A DNA stretch of 64,000 nt from Macrosoma leucophasiata (GCA_036365455.1 JAWQUS010000026.1:13658001-13722000), one strand, 5' to 3'. Counted from the stretch's first letter, positions 43,441 through 52,800 are shown. Notes: generated by a model not told the origin, from the sequence alone. Numbers and translations are program-made.

Positions 43441-43478
43441 TTTTTTACTTAATATTTATTTTTTCTTTTCAGGTAAGT
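43441..43478 (+). other. candidate recursive splice site (ratchet point)
   Basis: The tract TTATTTTTTCTTTTCAG ends at AG 43471-43472, followed directly by GTAAGT at 43473-43478. A branch-like CTTAAT lies about 20 bases upstream of the AG. It is stronger than the 13,182 site because the pyrimidine tract is longer. In-phase AG/GT fusion with no exon between is the hallmark. Confidence 0.6.
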
Positions 43479-43655
43479 GGAGTGAACTAATTACGTGCAA
43501 GTGTGACAAATGTGAATGGTATGTTTTGATGAAAAACATAAGTGAGTCTTTTTTACGACCTATATAATATGGGACCTTTACACTACTTTTATTTCTTCGC
43601 TAGCAATATGTCTATAAATAAATATGGACTAGCTTCAGGTTGCGATTGCTTAAGT

Positions 43656-43845
43656 GAGCGGACCGCCTAACTCAAATGCTTTCGTTTGGGACGTTATGTT
43701 GTCAATTTCGTACCACCTATTAAAGCATTTTGCGCTTAAGTATATACCTGCGGACCCAAAGACTTCCAGGAAAAAGTTAGGCGGTACGAAACTGACAAAA
43801 TGATGCCATACTCGAAAGCTTTAGAGTTAGGCGGTCAGCCCCCAA
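43656..43845 (-). mobile_element. M5 MITE (GACCGCCTA ends)
   Basis: Ends GCGGACCGCCTAACTCAAAT and, from the right, GGCTGACCGCCTAACTCTAA, with GCTTTCG inside. The centre is the reverse complement of the 9766 copy. Confidence 0.78.
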
Positions 43846-44106
43846 GGGAGCGACCGCCTATCGACATTGCTGTCGTCATTGTCATTGCTGTCAAATTAAA
43901 TTAAATTGCTAAAAAATTTAAAGTCGATTTTTACTTTATCTTAATAACAATCATCGAAATAATCTACCATTATCGCTTGTTTATCACCTACGAAAGCAAG
44001 AACATCAATCAGATTATCACTACTACTTTTAAAGGAGCTACAAATCGACATGAAAATTTGACAGCAATGACAATTCCAAGAGCAATTTCGATAGGCGGTC
44101 GCACCC
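43846..44106. mobile_element. M5-related MITE, adjacent
   Basis: Ends GGGAGCGACCGCCTATCGAC and, from the right, GGGTGCGACCGCCTATCGAA. ATTGCTGTC and TGACAGCAAT lie inside. It abuts the previous MITE, with GACCGCCTA shared but the rest different. A 70-codon frame over it is chance. Confidence 0.72.
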
Positions 44107-44109
44107 CAG

Positions 44110-44825
44110 GAGTGGATAGATGCATTGGAATTTCTGGTTTTATGAGAATCTTAAAAGCCTTCAGTACCTATTACTTGCTATCAATATAAACTGTATACCT
44201 ACTTAGTAAAAAAGTTTAAGAACCACTGTTCTAGTTTATCATCCCCTAAAATTCAGTGATGCGACAGTAACCCGCGATTACACTTCGACGTTCACAAGTT
44301 CATTATCCAATTAGTTCGTTATTTATCTTTCATGGTCCCATTAAAATAGGCCTTGATTGAAACCATGTTAATTGTTGCTAATCAACATTGATCTGAGGGT
44401 TCTAATCTGATGTAACACTCGTTGATTATGTAGCTTGTATAGGTTTCTCAGATTTTGAATAATTTCTGAGTCTAATTCTGATGAAATACAGTGGGGCTGC
44501 CTTGTACCACCAGTAATTAATACGTATTCGCCAATGAGGTAGTCAGAGGTCAGTGGCGTAGCCAACATAGATTGAACCCATAAAATGATAAACCGGGGAA
44601 GCTGAACAAAAAGAGCAGATATAGTCCCCATTTTTTAGTCAGCATCTGTGTGTGTCCCCTACTCCCTATTCTTTTGTATCTTATATCACCATCTGTTTTT
44701 CCCCCCCCCCTCCCTTTGCGAGCAGATTATCTGTCTATGGTGCCCCCCATGACGTCATGCCCTGATATTACACATGTTATAGTCTAAACTGCTAAACCAA
44801 TTTTGTTTATTTAACGATGATAGAA
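44110..44825. other. no gene recognised
   Basis: A C-run (CCCCCCCCCC, about 44701-44710) sits inside a possible degraded hAT-like block starting CAGTGGCGTAGCC at about 44551. I could not confirm its right end. Confidence 0.35.
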
Positions 44826-44828
44826 GAT

Positions 44829-44985
44829 TTACTGGTGATAGAGTTCCGGTGTAGGGTCTCAGGGATAGCAACGCATCTGGATTTTGATATCTGGTCTTTG
44901 TGTGGGTGTCTATAGGCTGCAGTTATCACTTCACATCAATGTGAAAGAACTGCATGCTTGTTTGCCATCTACATACCATAAAAAA
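44829..44985 (+). mobile_element. SINE-A copy, large internal deletion
   Basis: TTTACTGGTGATAGAGTTCC joined to GGGTCTCAGGGATAGCAACG, then the 3' half to CATAAAAAA. Confidence 0.85.
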
Positions 44986-45242
44986 CATGTTTTCAAGTTT
45001 TCGCTAATTCCGAGCTTGTGGGCGAAATTAATCTTCTAGTTATTCCGAATTTGTCATTTGATGAGCTGTTTTGTAACTTCCCGGACACCATATTCATGAA
45101 AATTGCATTGAGAAAGTTCGTAAATGCAGATGCACTTTTCGCAAGTTTCCGCGAAACTTTTTAAATACGTAATTTGTTTTTAAGCACGTTGTTACTATTT
45201 TGAATATTTGCTAATGGATTTGTTTTGATATGTGTATGTATG

Positions 45243-45620
45243 TATCTTCACGCCAGGTCCCTAACGGTATAGGAAGAGAGTGTAAAGCGCCAGATATCCC
45301 GGTCCTGACATACCTCTCGTGCCTCAACTAACTTCATCATTCTCTTCATACATGCACGCCGATTCCTAAGACTTTCGACTCCACGATTAGACAGCACTCA
45401 ACCTATTTGGTCATGGTAGGTCAGTCTTGGTCATCCTGGGCTTCTGCAACCATCCACATTCGCAATGTATAAATGTAGTCATTCCCTCGTTCGACATTCT
45501 TTCTATATGCCCGAACCATCGCAGCATGCCTTTTTTCATTTTTACACCGATACTATCATTCACACAAAGCCTCTTTCTTACATCTTCATTACGATTCATG
45601 ATATGTGTAATTGGGGTAAA
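45243..45620 (-). pseudogene. LINE ORF C-terminal region (longest copy)
   Basis: Same LINE as 13351. Minus strand: about 60 codons (about 45614-45411) include NDSIGVKMKKGMLRWFGHIE, typical of the non-LTR retrotransposon RT C-terminus. A frame shift near 45411 is followed by segments corresponding to the CMKRMM and GISG regions and the 3' end. Upstream RT is absent. Confidence 0.8.
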
Positions 45621-45692
45621 ACAATGTTCGGAACCGGTTTGAAAAATGCCGGTTAATAAATGTTGATAAAGTTTTCGCGTAAAAGTTTCGTA

Positions 45693-45782
45693 TAGATGAG
45701 GCACGAGAGGTGTGTCAGGACCGGGATATCTGGCGCTCCACACTCTGCCTACCCTGTTAGGGACCAGGCGTGAAGTTACATA
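45693..45782 (+). mobile_element. LINE 3' tail in inverted orientation
   Basis: GATGAGGCACGAGAGGTGTG to GGGACCAGGCGTGAAGTTAC, mirror of 45243-45337. The two form a hairpin of about 85-bp arms around the ORF remnant. Confidence 0.85.
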
Positions 45783-45789
45783 CATACAC

Positions 45790-46385
45790 TTCTCACTTTA
45801 CGTTGCTCACTTCCCTCTAAAATGGTCGAGGAGGGCAATGCATCATACTTGGAACTCTGCTAAGTGAATAACATTGATCTTGACGAATAAGTTTTTCTTT
45901 TTCTTCATTTATTATCATTGAAGGAATTGAAAAATTTTATGATTATTATGTTTTAACCAAATAGTTTAAATTTTATTTTTTAATTTACTATTAATATATG
46001 ATTTTGCTTTTACTATATGTAATGGTTATTCGCTCTAGGTAGTTTATGATTTATTGACGTTTTGAAAGTATCTGTAAAGATCTATTCGAAATAAAAATAT
46101 TTTCTATTTCTATTTCTACATGCATACAAAGTTTCATTCATTTATCTTCGTTAAAACAGTCGTGAATTTATGTATTCCATAGAAATTGATAATTAAATTT
46201 AATTTCCACGTCTACAGTATTGTGTAGTCATCTTATCACCGTTTATACAACGATTCGTGCGTTCATTGTTCGACCGCCCGATCAAATCAGCTACCTGCCT
46301 TCCGCATAAAAGCTCCGTCAAATTCATTTAAGCCGTTCTTGTGTCTAAGGTCCACGTTGACAAGTGCCTGCCGAAGAAGAGCGCG
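45790..46385. other. no gene; possible LINE tail
   Basis: AT-rich. At about 46060-46112, ATAAAAATATTTTCTATTTC plus repeats looks like a retroposon 3' end, but this is uncertain. Confidence 0.35.
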
Positions 46386-46387
46386 AG

Positions 46388-46436
46388 TTTTTTTTTTATG
46401 TAATCATAGCAGCAAACTAGTGTTCAGTTCACATGG
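46388..46436 (-). mobile_element. SINE-A tail fragment
   Basis: T-run, TATGTAATCATAGCAGCAAA, then TTCAGTTCACATGG. Confidence 0.6.
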
Positions 46437-46456
46437 AATCATGAATTCAGTTCATT

Positions 46457-46741
46457 TTACCTGGTGGTAGAGCTCCAGTGACGGAGCTCGCGGGCGTGGG
46501 CACCACCGCATTACCTAATATACTTGCCGGTTAATGATACTGTTCAGCGGTATGTGTTCCAGTCAGGTGGTAATGTACGGCCCTGTAATTTCCGGCACAG
46601 AGGCATAACACCTTAGGCTTCAGGAATGGTAACGCATCTGCATTTTGACCTTGGTCTTCGTGTAAGTGTCTATAGACTGCAGTCATCACTTAACATCAAT
46701 GTGAACTGCAGGCTTGTTTGCCACTTCCATCACATAAAAAA
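46457..46741 (+). mobile_element. SINE-A copy, full length
   Basis: TACCTGGTGGTAGAGCTCC to CATCACATAAAAAA. Near-consensus. Confidence 0.92.
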
Positions 46742-46754
46742 TGGGTGATAAATA

Positions 46755-46924
46755 ACGAACGCAGTCTATTTATATCTACATAAAAACCCCAGATAAAAAT
46801 GCACATGCGTTGCCATCTAAACGGAACACGATAGTGCTCAACACTACCATTTAGCGTCAGATAGATTTGGTAATGCCGTGGTGCCTATACCCTCGAGCTC
46901 CGGCCCTGGATCTCTGCTACCAGT
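46755..46924 (-). mobile_element. SINE-A copy, diverged and deleted
   Basis: AAATGCACATGCGTTGCCAT joined to AAACGGAACACGATAGTG, then to TGCTACCAGTCAAA. It is tail-to-tail with the previous copy. Confidence 0.82.
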
Positions 46925-46943
46925 CAAATAAATAAATGTTATA

Positions 46944-47003
46944 TACGATATGTTATTAGGTTTTCGCGAGCTACATTAATTTCAAATACAACTATTTTTA
47001 CGG
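46944..47003 (-). mobile_element. Penelope-like element terminus
   Basis: ATGTTATTAGGTTTTCGCGA, GCTACATTAATTTCAAAT and ACTATTTTTACGGA correspond in reverse to 50490-50537. It is cut at 47003 by the SINE-D foldback. Confidence 0.72.
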
Positions 47004-47175
47004 AAAAATGGAAAGAAAATTTGACTTCAGACGAGACTCGAACTCGCGGCCTACTGGGAATCTAGTCCAGCTTCTAGTCTAGGACAGTAGCTCAAGTGGA
47101 AGAGCGGCTGGACTAGATTCCCAGTAGGCCGCGAGTTCGAGTCTCGCCTGAAGTCAAATTTTCTTTCTATTTTTC
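47004..47175. mobile_element. SINE-D foldback (68-bp arms)
   Basis: Arms 47004-47071 and 47107-47175 are nearly perfect reverse complements. The plus-strand right part is tRNA-like: A-box region TAGCTCAAGTGGAAG (about 47088-47102) and B box GAGTTCGAGTCTC (about 47132-47144). The body CTGAAGTCAAATTTTCTTTC is as in the other SINE-D copies. One complete SINE-D head is joined to an inverted partial copy through a 35-base loop. Confidence 0.88.
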
Positions 47176-47217
47176 TTTAAAATAAAATATATTTCACAAG
47201 CATGTGTTAATGCGAAA

Positions 47218-47463
47218 TAATATAAAACAATTATTTTTACGGATTTATCTCGCGTATATTAAATTAATCCTGAACGCTACGCTAGGCGTTTACGAAATCG
47301 ATGGAGGTAGCTGCACATAATATTTTTTTCAAACTTGTGTTAGACAAATGTCTGCCCGGGACCACGGGACCTGAAAAGCGACCCAAACGTCGGGTTGATT
47401 TTAAAAATCATTTTAGTTTAATATTCGCGAAATATATCCGTAAAATAGTTTTATTTCAAATAA
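47218..47463. mobile_element. Penelope-like element, inverted terminal remnant
   Basis: 47218-47263 is the reversed terminus (TTTTTACGGATTTATCTCGC). It is joined at 47264 to a plus-strand 3' UTR starting TTAATCCTGAACGCTACGC and ending ATAGTTTTATTTCAA. This is the outward-facing inverted arrangement of 49571-50539 without coding sequence. Confidence 0.8.
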
Positions 47464-47735
47464 ATGTCATATAGCCGTTAACGCACAGAGGCAAACCTGC
47501 TGATACAATATAATACAAAACACTTTTTACATTACATTAACATTGATAAGAGATATGTTTATATACATTTCAACTTCGTTAAAAAGGAGTAGCAATAGGC
47601 GTTGCAAATAAATAATAAATTCATTAACCATCAATTGGGGAACGTCCTGTTTTAAACTCATCGATTTTTTATTCACATAAAGTGGGTTATTCAAAAAAGT
47701 AATTCGGTGACGGTTTTCAGGAGAAAACTTCTGCT

Positions 47736-48240
47736 TTTAAATATAAATAAGGGTGTACACGAGTCTTTTGACGTTATTCCATTAGGCCCATACTTCGAGT
47801 GTAATTAAGTTATCTTATTTACGTTACTCCGTATGGGATACCGGACCTCTATATTCATTACTATTATAAAGGTTACATGTGTTACATTTCTTGGAAATTG
47901 GTCCAGTTGTTAAGGACTTGGAAATGGTGGTAGAGCTCCAGTGACGAAGCTCGCGGGCGTAGGCACCACTGCATTACCTAATATACTTACCGCTAAATGG
48001 TAGTGTTCAGCACTATCGTGTTCCGGTCAGGTGGTAATGTACGGCCCTGTAATTTCCGGCACAGAGGCATAACACCTTAGGCCTCAGGAGTGGCAACGCA
48101 TCTGCATTTTGACCTTGGTCTTTGTGTGGGTGTCTATAGGCTGCAGTCATTACTTTACATCAATGTGAACTGCATGCTTGTTTGCCACTTCCATAACATA
48201 AAAAAATGGATTTTAAAATTTGTTTAGGAACGATATCTTG
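47736..48240 (+). repeat. repeat P, copy 1 (carries SINE-A)
   Basis: The parts 47736-47937 and 48204-48240 match 53295-53520 closely: CGTTATTCCATTAGGCCCAT, TTACTCCGTATGGGATACCG, GGAAATTGGTCCAGTTGTTA, TTTAGGAACGATATCTT. The SINE-A at 47938-48203 is absent from the second copy. Confidence 0.9.
47938..48203 (+). mobile_element. SINE-A copy with empty-site proof
   Basis: Insertion flanked by AAATGG (47932-47937 and 48204-48209). The paralogous sequence at about 53485 has a single GAAATGGATTT, the empty site. The 5' boundary is uncertain by a few bases because GG repeats overlap the family start GGTGGTAG. Confidence 0.93.
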
Positions 48241-48245
48241 AATAG

Positions 48246-48636
48246 GTCGCTCACTACGGGCCACTCATAAGAAGGCTCAAAGTCATTCAGAGAGCAATGG
48301 AGAAAGAGGGCTATGCTCGGAGTTTCTCTGTGAGATCGAATCCGCATGAGAACCAAAGTTACCGACATAGCTCACCAAATAGCGAGACTCAAGTGGCAGT
48401 CGGCAGGGCACATAGCTCGAAGAAAAGACGGCCGTTGGAGCGGAGCAGCTCTAGAGTGGACCACGTACCGGAAAACGAAGCGTAGGCTGGCCTCCCATAA
48501 TATGTACCGACGACCTGGTGAAGGTCGCGGGCAATCGCTGGATGAGGGCGGCCCAGGACCGTTCGTTGTGGCAATCTTTGGGGAAGGCCTTTGTTCAGTA
48601 GTGAACGTCTTTTGATTGAAATGATTATGATGATGA
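48246..48636 (+). pseudogene. RTE-like LINE ORF2 C-terminus with 10-bp TSD
   Basis: A 391-bp 5'-truncated insertion flanked by TCTTGAATAG (48236-48245 and 48637-48646). Across shifting frames it reads RRLKVIQRAMEKE, TKVTDIAHQIARLKWQSAGH, IARRKDGRWSGAALEWTTYR and TKR. A shift follows, then a DDLVKVAGNRWMRAAQDRSL-type end, GKAFVQ with premature stops, and an ATGATGATGAT tail. This is the region downstream of the RT domain in RTE-like elements (KWxWAGHIxRR is typical). Frameshifts and truncation make it dead. Confidence 0.85.
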
Positions 48637-48763
48637 TCTTGAATAGTGCCATGTGGTTTTGTTTACTACAAATTTTTAATTCTTAAAAAAATTTCGTCAA
48701 GTTCATCTGTTCGTCCGTCTATCCGCAGGTTAGCTCAGACAGTTAGAACTAGAGTGTATTACC

Positions 48764-48858
48764 GCGAGAGGCAACGCATCTGCATTTAAATCTATGGTTT
48801 TTTGTGTAGATCTATCAATGTGAACTGTATGCTTGTTTGCAACTTGACAAAAAAAAAT
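48764..48858 (+). mobile_element. SINE-A 3' fragment, diverged
   Basis: GAGAGGCAACGCATCTGCAT, GATCTATCAATGTGAACTG, TATGCTTGTTTGC, A-run. Confidence 0.7.
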
Positions 48859-48859
48859 A

Positions 48860-49325
48860 TTTTCGTCACTCTATCATAGTATGCGCTGACCTTAAACATG
48901 CTTAGATTAATACTCTGTAATGGATTTGAAACCCCACGTTCCTCTGTGTCTGATATCTCTGGGTTTAGTTCAACTTACTGAACCTAAATGGATGGTAAGT
49001 TATTTGTTTGAAGAATTTTAAAAAGTACATTATTTTGAACGATAGTTCTTCAGAATTATGTTTGATTAAAAAAAAAACAAAATTTATTAAGGTGATTTTT
49101 ACATCTCCGACACTTTGTAAAGCTCAAGACAGTTTAAAATATCGATTGATTTGATTTATTTCATATCACAAAAAAGAAAGGTCATTCATTAAAATTATTA
49201 ACCATTTTTTTTTATGTTGACTGTTTTAACAAAGTTAAAACAATCAGTGTAATACTTAGACTAATACGGACTGGAACTCGGCCTGTGTTGCTCTATTACC
49301 TATGGTTCAATACGAGCTATACGCA
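48860..49325. other. no recognisable gene
   Basis: AT-rich unique DNA. Confidence 0.4.
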
Positions 49326-49724
49326 TACGGTGTATGGCCCCATAACGATTATCACAGAGACGTAACACTGGTAGGTAGAGCTCCAGTGACGGAACTCGGG
49401 GGCGAAGGCACCACTCCATTACCTAATATACTTGCCGCTAAATGGTAGTGTTCATCACTATCGTGTTCCGGTCAGGTGGTAATGTACGGCCCTGTAATTT
49501 CCGGCACAGAGGCATAACACCTTAGGCCTCAGGAGTGGCAACGCATCTGCATTTTGACTTTGATCTTTGTTGAAACAAAACTATTTTTACGGATTTATCT
49601 CGCGTATATTAAACTAAAATGATTTTTAAAATCAACCCGACGTTTCGGTCGCTTTTCAGCTTCCGTGGTCCCGGGCAGACTGAGGTGACATTTGTCTGAC
49701 AGAAGTTTGAAAAATTATATGTAG

Positions 49725-50117
49725 CTACCTCCATCGATTTCGTAAACGCCTTGCGTAGCGTTCAGGATTAACACAATAATTACTTATGGTATCTTGAGGT
49801 CTTGCAGACTGCTGCGGCTGGGATTTAATCTTGCTAAGTATGGGATCCCATGATGTTGATAATCGCCATCCATCTTCTCTATTGAAATTTGGGTGTTTTT
49901 TAATTTCAATAGCCTCGCGTACCATTCGTGGAATGGGTTTGTGTTCTCTAGCGAGTATTTGAATTTTATCAAACCGGATGTAATGGTTTGGCTTATCCGC
50001 TATGTGTTCACAGACTGCAGACCTCCCTGTTCTTCGGTTTTTGACATCAGCAATGTGCTCTTTAACGCGGGTGGATACAGCTCTCTTCGTTTGACCAATA
50101 TTAATAGTGATTGTCAT
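49725..50117 (-). pseudogene. Penelope-like GIY-YIG endonuclease, C-terminal (left arm)
   Basis: About 128 open codons from the C-terminal endonuclease of a Penelope-like retroelement. IGQTKR is what remains of the YIG strand; the GIY strand and the whole RT domain are missing. Following motifs are intact: TRVKEH (R and H), HIADVKNR, SAVCEHIADKPNHYIRFDK, LAREHKPIPRMVREAIEI (the catalytic Glu) and HPNFNREDGWRLSTSWDPIL (Asn and the C-terminal block). The endonuclease nicks the target for priming. The first residues (MTITIN) probably belong to the junction, not the protein. Truncation leaves it unable to move itself. Confidence 0.88.
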
Positions 50118-50146
50118 ATATACGCGTACATATATATGTACATATA

Positions 50147-50348
50147 TCGGTACGCGAGGCTATTGAAATTAAAAAAACACCCAAATTTCAATAGTGAAGA
50201 TGGATGGCGATTATCAACATCATGGGATCCCATACTTAGCAAGATTAAATCCCAGCCGCAGCAGTCTGCAAAACCTCAAGATACCATAAGTAATTATTGT
50301 GTTAATCCTGAACGCTACGCAAGGCGTTTACGAAATCGATGGTGGTAG
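50147..50348 (+). pseudogene. Penelope-like endonuclease C-terminus (right arm)
   Basis: Plus-strand duplicate of the last about 66 codons of the left arm. The original frame starts VREAIEIKK, but an extra A in the run at about 50165-50171 shifts it. Downstream the frame is open through HPNFNSEDGWRLSTSWDPIL and ends PERYARRLRNRWW with a stop. Confidence 0.85.
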
Positions 50349-50749
50349 CTACATATAATTTTTCAAACTTCTGTCAGACAAATGTCACCTCAGTCTGCCC
50401 GGGACCACGGAAGCTGAAAAGCGACCGAAACGTCGGGTTGATTTTAAAAATCATTTTAGTTTAATATACGCGAGATAAATCCGTAAAAATAGTTTTATTT
50501 CAATGAGTGTAGCTCGCGAAAACCTTAGAACATATCATGTTTGATCTTTGTGTAAGTGTCTATAGGCTGCAATCATCACTTAACATCAATGTGAACTGCA
50601 TGCTATTTTACCACATTAATTACAAAAAAAAATAGACGCCATAAATAAAACTTCTTAGACTCGAGTTGACTACATAATGCACTTGCAATACTGATTATTT
50701 AACATCCTCACAAAACTTCACACGACCTAGTTCCCAAACCATCTCATTA

Positions 50750-51122
50750 TAATGGCAACCCATTATACGTCCCACTGCTGGGCACGAGTCTCTCCCCTTT
50801 TTTTTTGGGGGGAGGCCTGGAGCTTACTCCAACACGCTGCTCCAATGCGGATTGGTGGAGGTGGGTGGGTTAGTGGCCAACCCGCTGTCGGATGTTTTCA
50901 AACCGCCCATTAGGCCTCCGACAAGGTTTAACGACTGCTATCCATCGATAGCAACCGGGACCGACGGCTTAACGTGCCCTCCGAAGCACGGAAACGCGCA
51001 TTTAATTTGCCACTAGCGGTCACCCATCATACTACCCGACCGCGCCCGTAGTGCTTGACCGAGTAGATAGAATACGATCTACACCAGCCGCTGGGCCATG
51101 CGCGCTTCTCAAATATCTGTCT
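50750..51122 (-). mobile_element. 5S-rRNA-derived SINE with 13-bp TSD
   Basis: 373-bp insertion flanked by a perfect 13-bp repeat AACCATCTCATTA (50737-50749 and 51123-51135). On the minus strand its 5' part (about 51112-51012) resembles 5S rRNA. GTCAAGCACTACGGGCGCGG and GTAGTATGATGGGTGACCGC correspond to the 5S segments containing the internal A and C boxes (AAGYAACGTCGGGCGCGG and TTGGATGGGTGACCGC). A non-5S body follows (GGAGGGCACGTTAAGCCGTC, CCAATCCGCATTGGAGCAGC). The 3' end is CGTATAATGGGTTGCCATTA. A fragment of the 3' end is at 58113-58197. The 5S link is by eye. Confidence 0.72.
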
Positions 51123-51124
51123 AA

Positions 51125-52000
51125 CCATCTCATTACATGGCGGAAATCCCGGTAAAGCCGCGTCACACGTGCAAATCCCGGTGCACGTCACGCGCGCCAA
51201 CCGCAGCGATTTGAGAGTGACAGTACAACAACGCTTTCAAATTAACGCAATATTCATTAGCACAACGTATGCTGTTTGTAGGGAGAATTATTTGTATGTA
51301 AGTAATATACGTGTTTTGTTACACACTAAATGTACGGCCCATGATATCTGTAATAGAGAAACATTGTATGGGGGTATTAACTATCACAGAGAATAACAAC
51401 TTAAGTCTCACAGGTGGATTTTTTTATTTAGGTTACCTCCCCTTCATGTGACAATTCTTTTATTTTCGTTTCTTATGTAGTGTGGGATATGAAGAAGAAG
51501 AAGAAAGAAGAAGAAGAAAAAACATTTAATGGCGCAGCCGATCAAGTACTGCATAAAAAAGCAATAGAAAAAAAAATAAACATTTAAAATATAAGTAGGT
51601 TGGTACGACAAAAAAAAACAACATTTATGAAATCATTGACATTAAAACACAAAAAAAAAAGAAAGAACACTGTTAATATAAAAAGAAATAGGTACCTTGT
51701 AACAGTAGAAAAATAAAACAAGATCTCACGGCTGCACCAAATAGTTCCCAGTTCAGCAAAATGTCAAGCCGGAGCCTGACGCTGGTTTTCGTTGGATAGG
51801 TCTTTCAAAAACGTAAGGGATGTGCAAATATCATTTTTCGTTTGAGTGCACGGTTTGTGACTTATTAAGCTTTAAAGGGCCAATTTTCGTTAGAGTCAAG
51901 TGTCCCCCTCCCTATACCAACTAAACGGTTGTTGTTAAAAATTCAAATGCTACGGCAATAGTAGCACCATATAACAAAATTAAAAGGAAAAAACTATCAC
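51125..52000. other. no gene; GAA microsatellite and SINE-A scraps
   Basis: A diverged SINE-A scrap (TAAATGTACGGCCCATGATA) lies at 51326-51415 and a GAA-rich run at 51490-51520. A-rich tracts follow. The 75-codon frame at 51169 is unrecognised. Confidence 0.45.
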
Positions 52001-52005
52001 AACTA

Positions 52006-52298
52006 TTTTTTTTTTTTTTTTTTATGTAATAAAAGTGACAAACAAGCATGCAGTTCACATTGATGTTAAGTGATGACTGCAGCCTATAGACACCCACACA
52101 ATGACCAGAGGTCAAAATGCAGATGCGCTGCCACTCCTGAGGCCTAAGGTGTTATGGCCTCTGTGCCTGAAATTACAGGGCCGTACACCTGACCGGAACA
52201 CGATAGTGCTGAACACTACCATTTAGCGGCAAGTATATTAGGTAATGCGGTGGTGCCTACGCCCGCGAGCTCCGTCACTGGAGCTCTACCACCAGTAA
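52006..52298 (-). mobile_element. SINE-A copy, full length
   Basis: 18-base T-run then TATGTAATAAAAGTGACAAA to GAGCTCTACCACCAGTAAAA. Lacks only a few bases (CATTACCACC) in the middle. Confidence 0.93.
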
Positions 52299-52699
52299 AA
52301 ACCTATGTTGGCCTTACAAGTTTGCGAGTTATAGTCGACCAAATGTAATACTCGAAATTTTTTAACAACTCCATAGTAAATATTTGTTTATTTTTTTTTT
52401 GTTACATTAATCAAACCTAAAAACTACGTAACCCTACACTGCGCGTGACCCGATATGCACTTGACCGGTTTTTAATATATATTAATGTTTTGTACAAGCA
52501 ATAAAACTGTTTGTGGATCGAATCTGAGATCTGAGCGTAGCAACAGTAAACTATTTCTATACCAATGAGACAGTAACAAATACTAATAAACGTATAAATA
52601 GAAAGACTATCTCCTTTGTAAACGAGTAGAGACAATGGGCAGGCCGTTGATTGCGTTCGTTAGCAATTTTGGGGAACAATTCTAATTCCAAGCTGTTCT

Positions 52700-52800
52700 G
52701 TTTCAATGTCAGTTGAAGGTCCTTTTTGATATTAAATAGATATTCATAATTATAAGTGTTGATTATAATTGAAGATATAAAGTAAATATAAAGATTGAAG
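52700..52800 (+). repeat. repeat C, copy 1
   Basis: GAAGGTCCTTTTTGATATTA to GATTATAATTGAAGATATAA. The same sequence is at 55236-55520, there split by SINE-B. Confidence 0.75.

Larger units (their letters stand above)
49571..50539. mobile_element. Penelope-like element, inverted double 3' end
   Basis: 969-bp insertion built as an inverted repeat. The left half (49571-50117) is a minus-strand 3' end with GIY-YIG coding sequence. The right half (about 50145-50539) is a plus-strand 3' end with a shorter coding piece. The halves share the coding C-terminus and the 3' UTR (GGCGTTTACGAAATCGATGG, GTCTGCCCGGGACC, CGTCGGGTTGATTTTAAAAA). They meet near 50118-50147 around ACATATATATGTACATATAT. The right half extends about 33 bp further (GAGTGTAGCTCGCG). 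Penelope-like elements are known for such inverted, partially duplicated structures. The 12-bp TSD shows it inserted as one unit. Confidence 0.88.
49369..50632 (+). mobile_element. SINE-A copy split by a Penelope-like insertion
   Basis: First part 49369-49570 (CTGGTAGGTAGAGCTCCAG to TTTGATCTTTGT), second part 50540-50632 (from TTTGATCTTTGT to ATTACA plus an A-run). The 12-bp duplication TTTGATCTTTGT (49559-49570 and 50540-50551) encloses 969 bp. A small SINE-A fragment (GGCCCCATAACGATTATCAC) precedes it at about 49330-49366. Confidence 0.93.

Noticed and set aside
38001..44229. 6.2-kb hAT element between CAGTGGTTCTCAAAC (38001) and AAGAACCACTG (44219)
   Set aside because: The flanks share no 8-bp duplication and the interior is a mix of unrelated repeats and unique DNA.
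44551..44765. hAT-like element starting CAGTGGCGTAGCC
   Set aside because: The right end (CATGACGTCATGCCCTG) is only loosely similar and no 8-bp duplication is seen.
45427..45656. overlapping plus-strand frames of 63-71 codons
   Set aside because: Antisense shadows of the LINE ORF fragment on the minus strand.
49893..50348. 151-codon plus frame as a gene
   Set aside because: Its first half is antisense to the left Penelope arm. Only the last part is the right-arm coding sequence.
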